A stretch of DNA of 64,000 nt from Pseudomonas fluorescens (GTDB lineage: Bacteria; Pseudomonadota; Gammaproteobacteria; Pseudomonadales; Pseudomonadaceae): NCBI RefSeq assembly GCF_000802965.1, contig NZ_JSAK01000004.1, positions 62,001 through 126,000 of the forward strand. Direction: 5' to 3'. Numbering within the stretch: the stretch's first letter is position 1; every line of letters begins with the position of its first letter. Positions 63,877-64,000 of this stretch are shown piece by piece. Below the pieces are notes generated by a model. The model was not told where the DNA came from, searched no databases, and was given only the letters and a program-made list of their open reading frames with translations. The position numbers were made by a program, and so were the translations under genes.

Positions 63877-64000
63877 ACAAGGTGCAGAACAACAAGGCCT
63901 GGTGGCTGGTCCTGCCGGTATTCCTGCTGGTGGCGTTCAGTGCGGTGATCCCGATGATGACCGTGGTCAACTATTCGGTGCAGGACATCTTCGACCAGTC
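63873..64000 (+). CDS. ABC transporter permease, sugar/polyol type (5' part only)
   Basis: About 42 residues are visible, starting at ATG 63873 inside the preceding stop (ATGA). The start reads MNKVQNNKAWWLVLPVFLLV and continues into the first hydrophobic helix (AFSAVIPMMTVVNYSVQDIF), the usual opening of MalF/UgpA-like permeases. The gene continues past the right edge. Its place after two ATPase genes fits the order ATPase-ATPase-permease-permease-binding protein. Confidence 0.88.
   Translation, partial: MNKVQNNKAWWLVLPVFLLVAFSAVIPMMTVVNYSVQDIFDQ

Overview
The window comes from a chromosome of a Pseudomonas of the fluorescens group. The support is GC-rich coding with pseudomonad codon use, gene contents and orders typical of the genus (liu genes, tamA-tamB, glnS-cysS, xthA), two sRNAs that fit Pseudomonas families (PrrF-like and CrcY-like), and at least 17 REP/REPIN elements of four sequence classes between genes. 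No prophage, insertion sequence, tRNA, rRNA or CRISPR array was seen.

Layout. 0-3.6 kb: the end of a LysR gene, an organophosphate-type MFS transporter and an FAD amine oxidase-like enzyme, possibly an aminophosphonate set. 3.6-8.6 kb: an orphan short VgrG, a YebC regulator, a leucine-rich-repeat protein kinase and an AFG1/ZapE-type ATPase. 8.8-15.4 kb: an archaic (Csu/CupE-type) chaperone-usher pilus operon with four small pilins, chaperone, usher and tip. 15.6-18.6 kb: an anti-sigma/ECF sigma pair divergent from a catalase-family peroxidase and a cytochrome b561; both directions carry the same promoter (GGAATAA-N14-CGTC). 18.8-20.4 kb: an AT-rich lipoprotein metalloprotease that looks acquired. 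20.4-26.7 kb: an M14 carboxypeptidase, then a GntR regulator, an amino-acid-type ABC transporter and a gamma-glutamyltransferase with a sigma-54 promoter in front. 26.9-28.2 kb: a PrrF-like iron sRNA, a small DUF3077-like protein and a CI-like repressor whose expected cleavage serine is alanine.

28.2-38.0 kb is the leucine/isovalerate (liu) locus: liuABCD, an acyl-CoA synthetase, a CrcY-like catabolite-control sRNA, liuE and the MerR regulator liuR, with three matching palindromic LiuR-type sites. 38.1-49.4 kb: a LysR/acyl-CoA dehydrogenase pair, a PstS-OmpA fusion, xthA, a GNAT enzyme and tamA-tamB. 49.6-54.5 kb: a MarR-controlled tripartite efflux operon (outer-membrane factor, EmrA-like adaptor, EmrB-like pump) with two identical palindromic operators. 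54.6-59.3 kb: lpxH-ppiB and glnS-cysS. 59.4-64 kb: a sigma-54 activator divergent from a polyol/glycerol-type ABC transporter, cut by the window end; the gap holds about ten TGTTCA-type repeats and a sigma-54 promoter.

A shared theme is carbon and nitrogen control. There are three good sigma-54 promoters (crcY, the GntR/ABC/GGT unit, the last ABC operon). A Hfq/Crc-type A-rich motif lies in the leader of the last ABC operon, and the same window encodes a probable Crc-antagonist sRNA.
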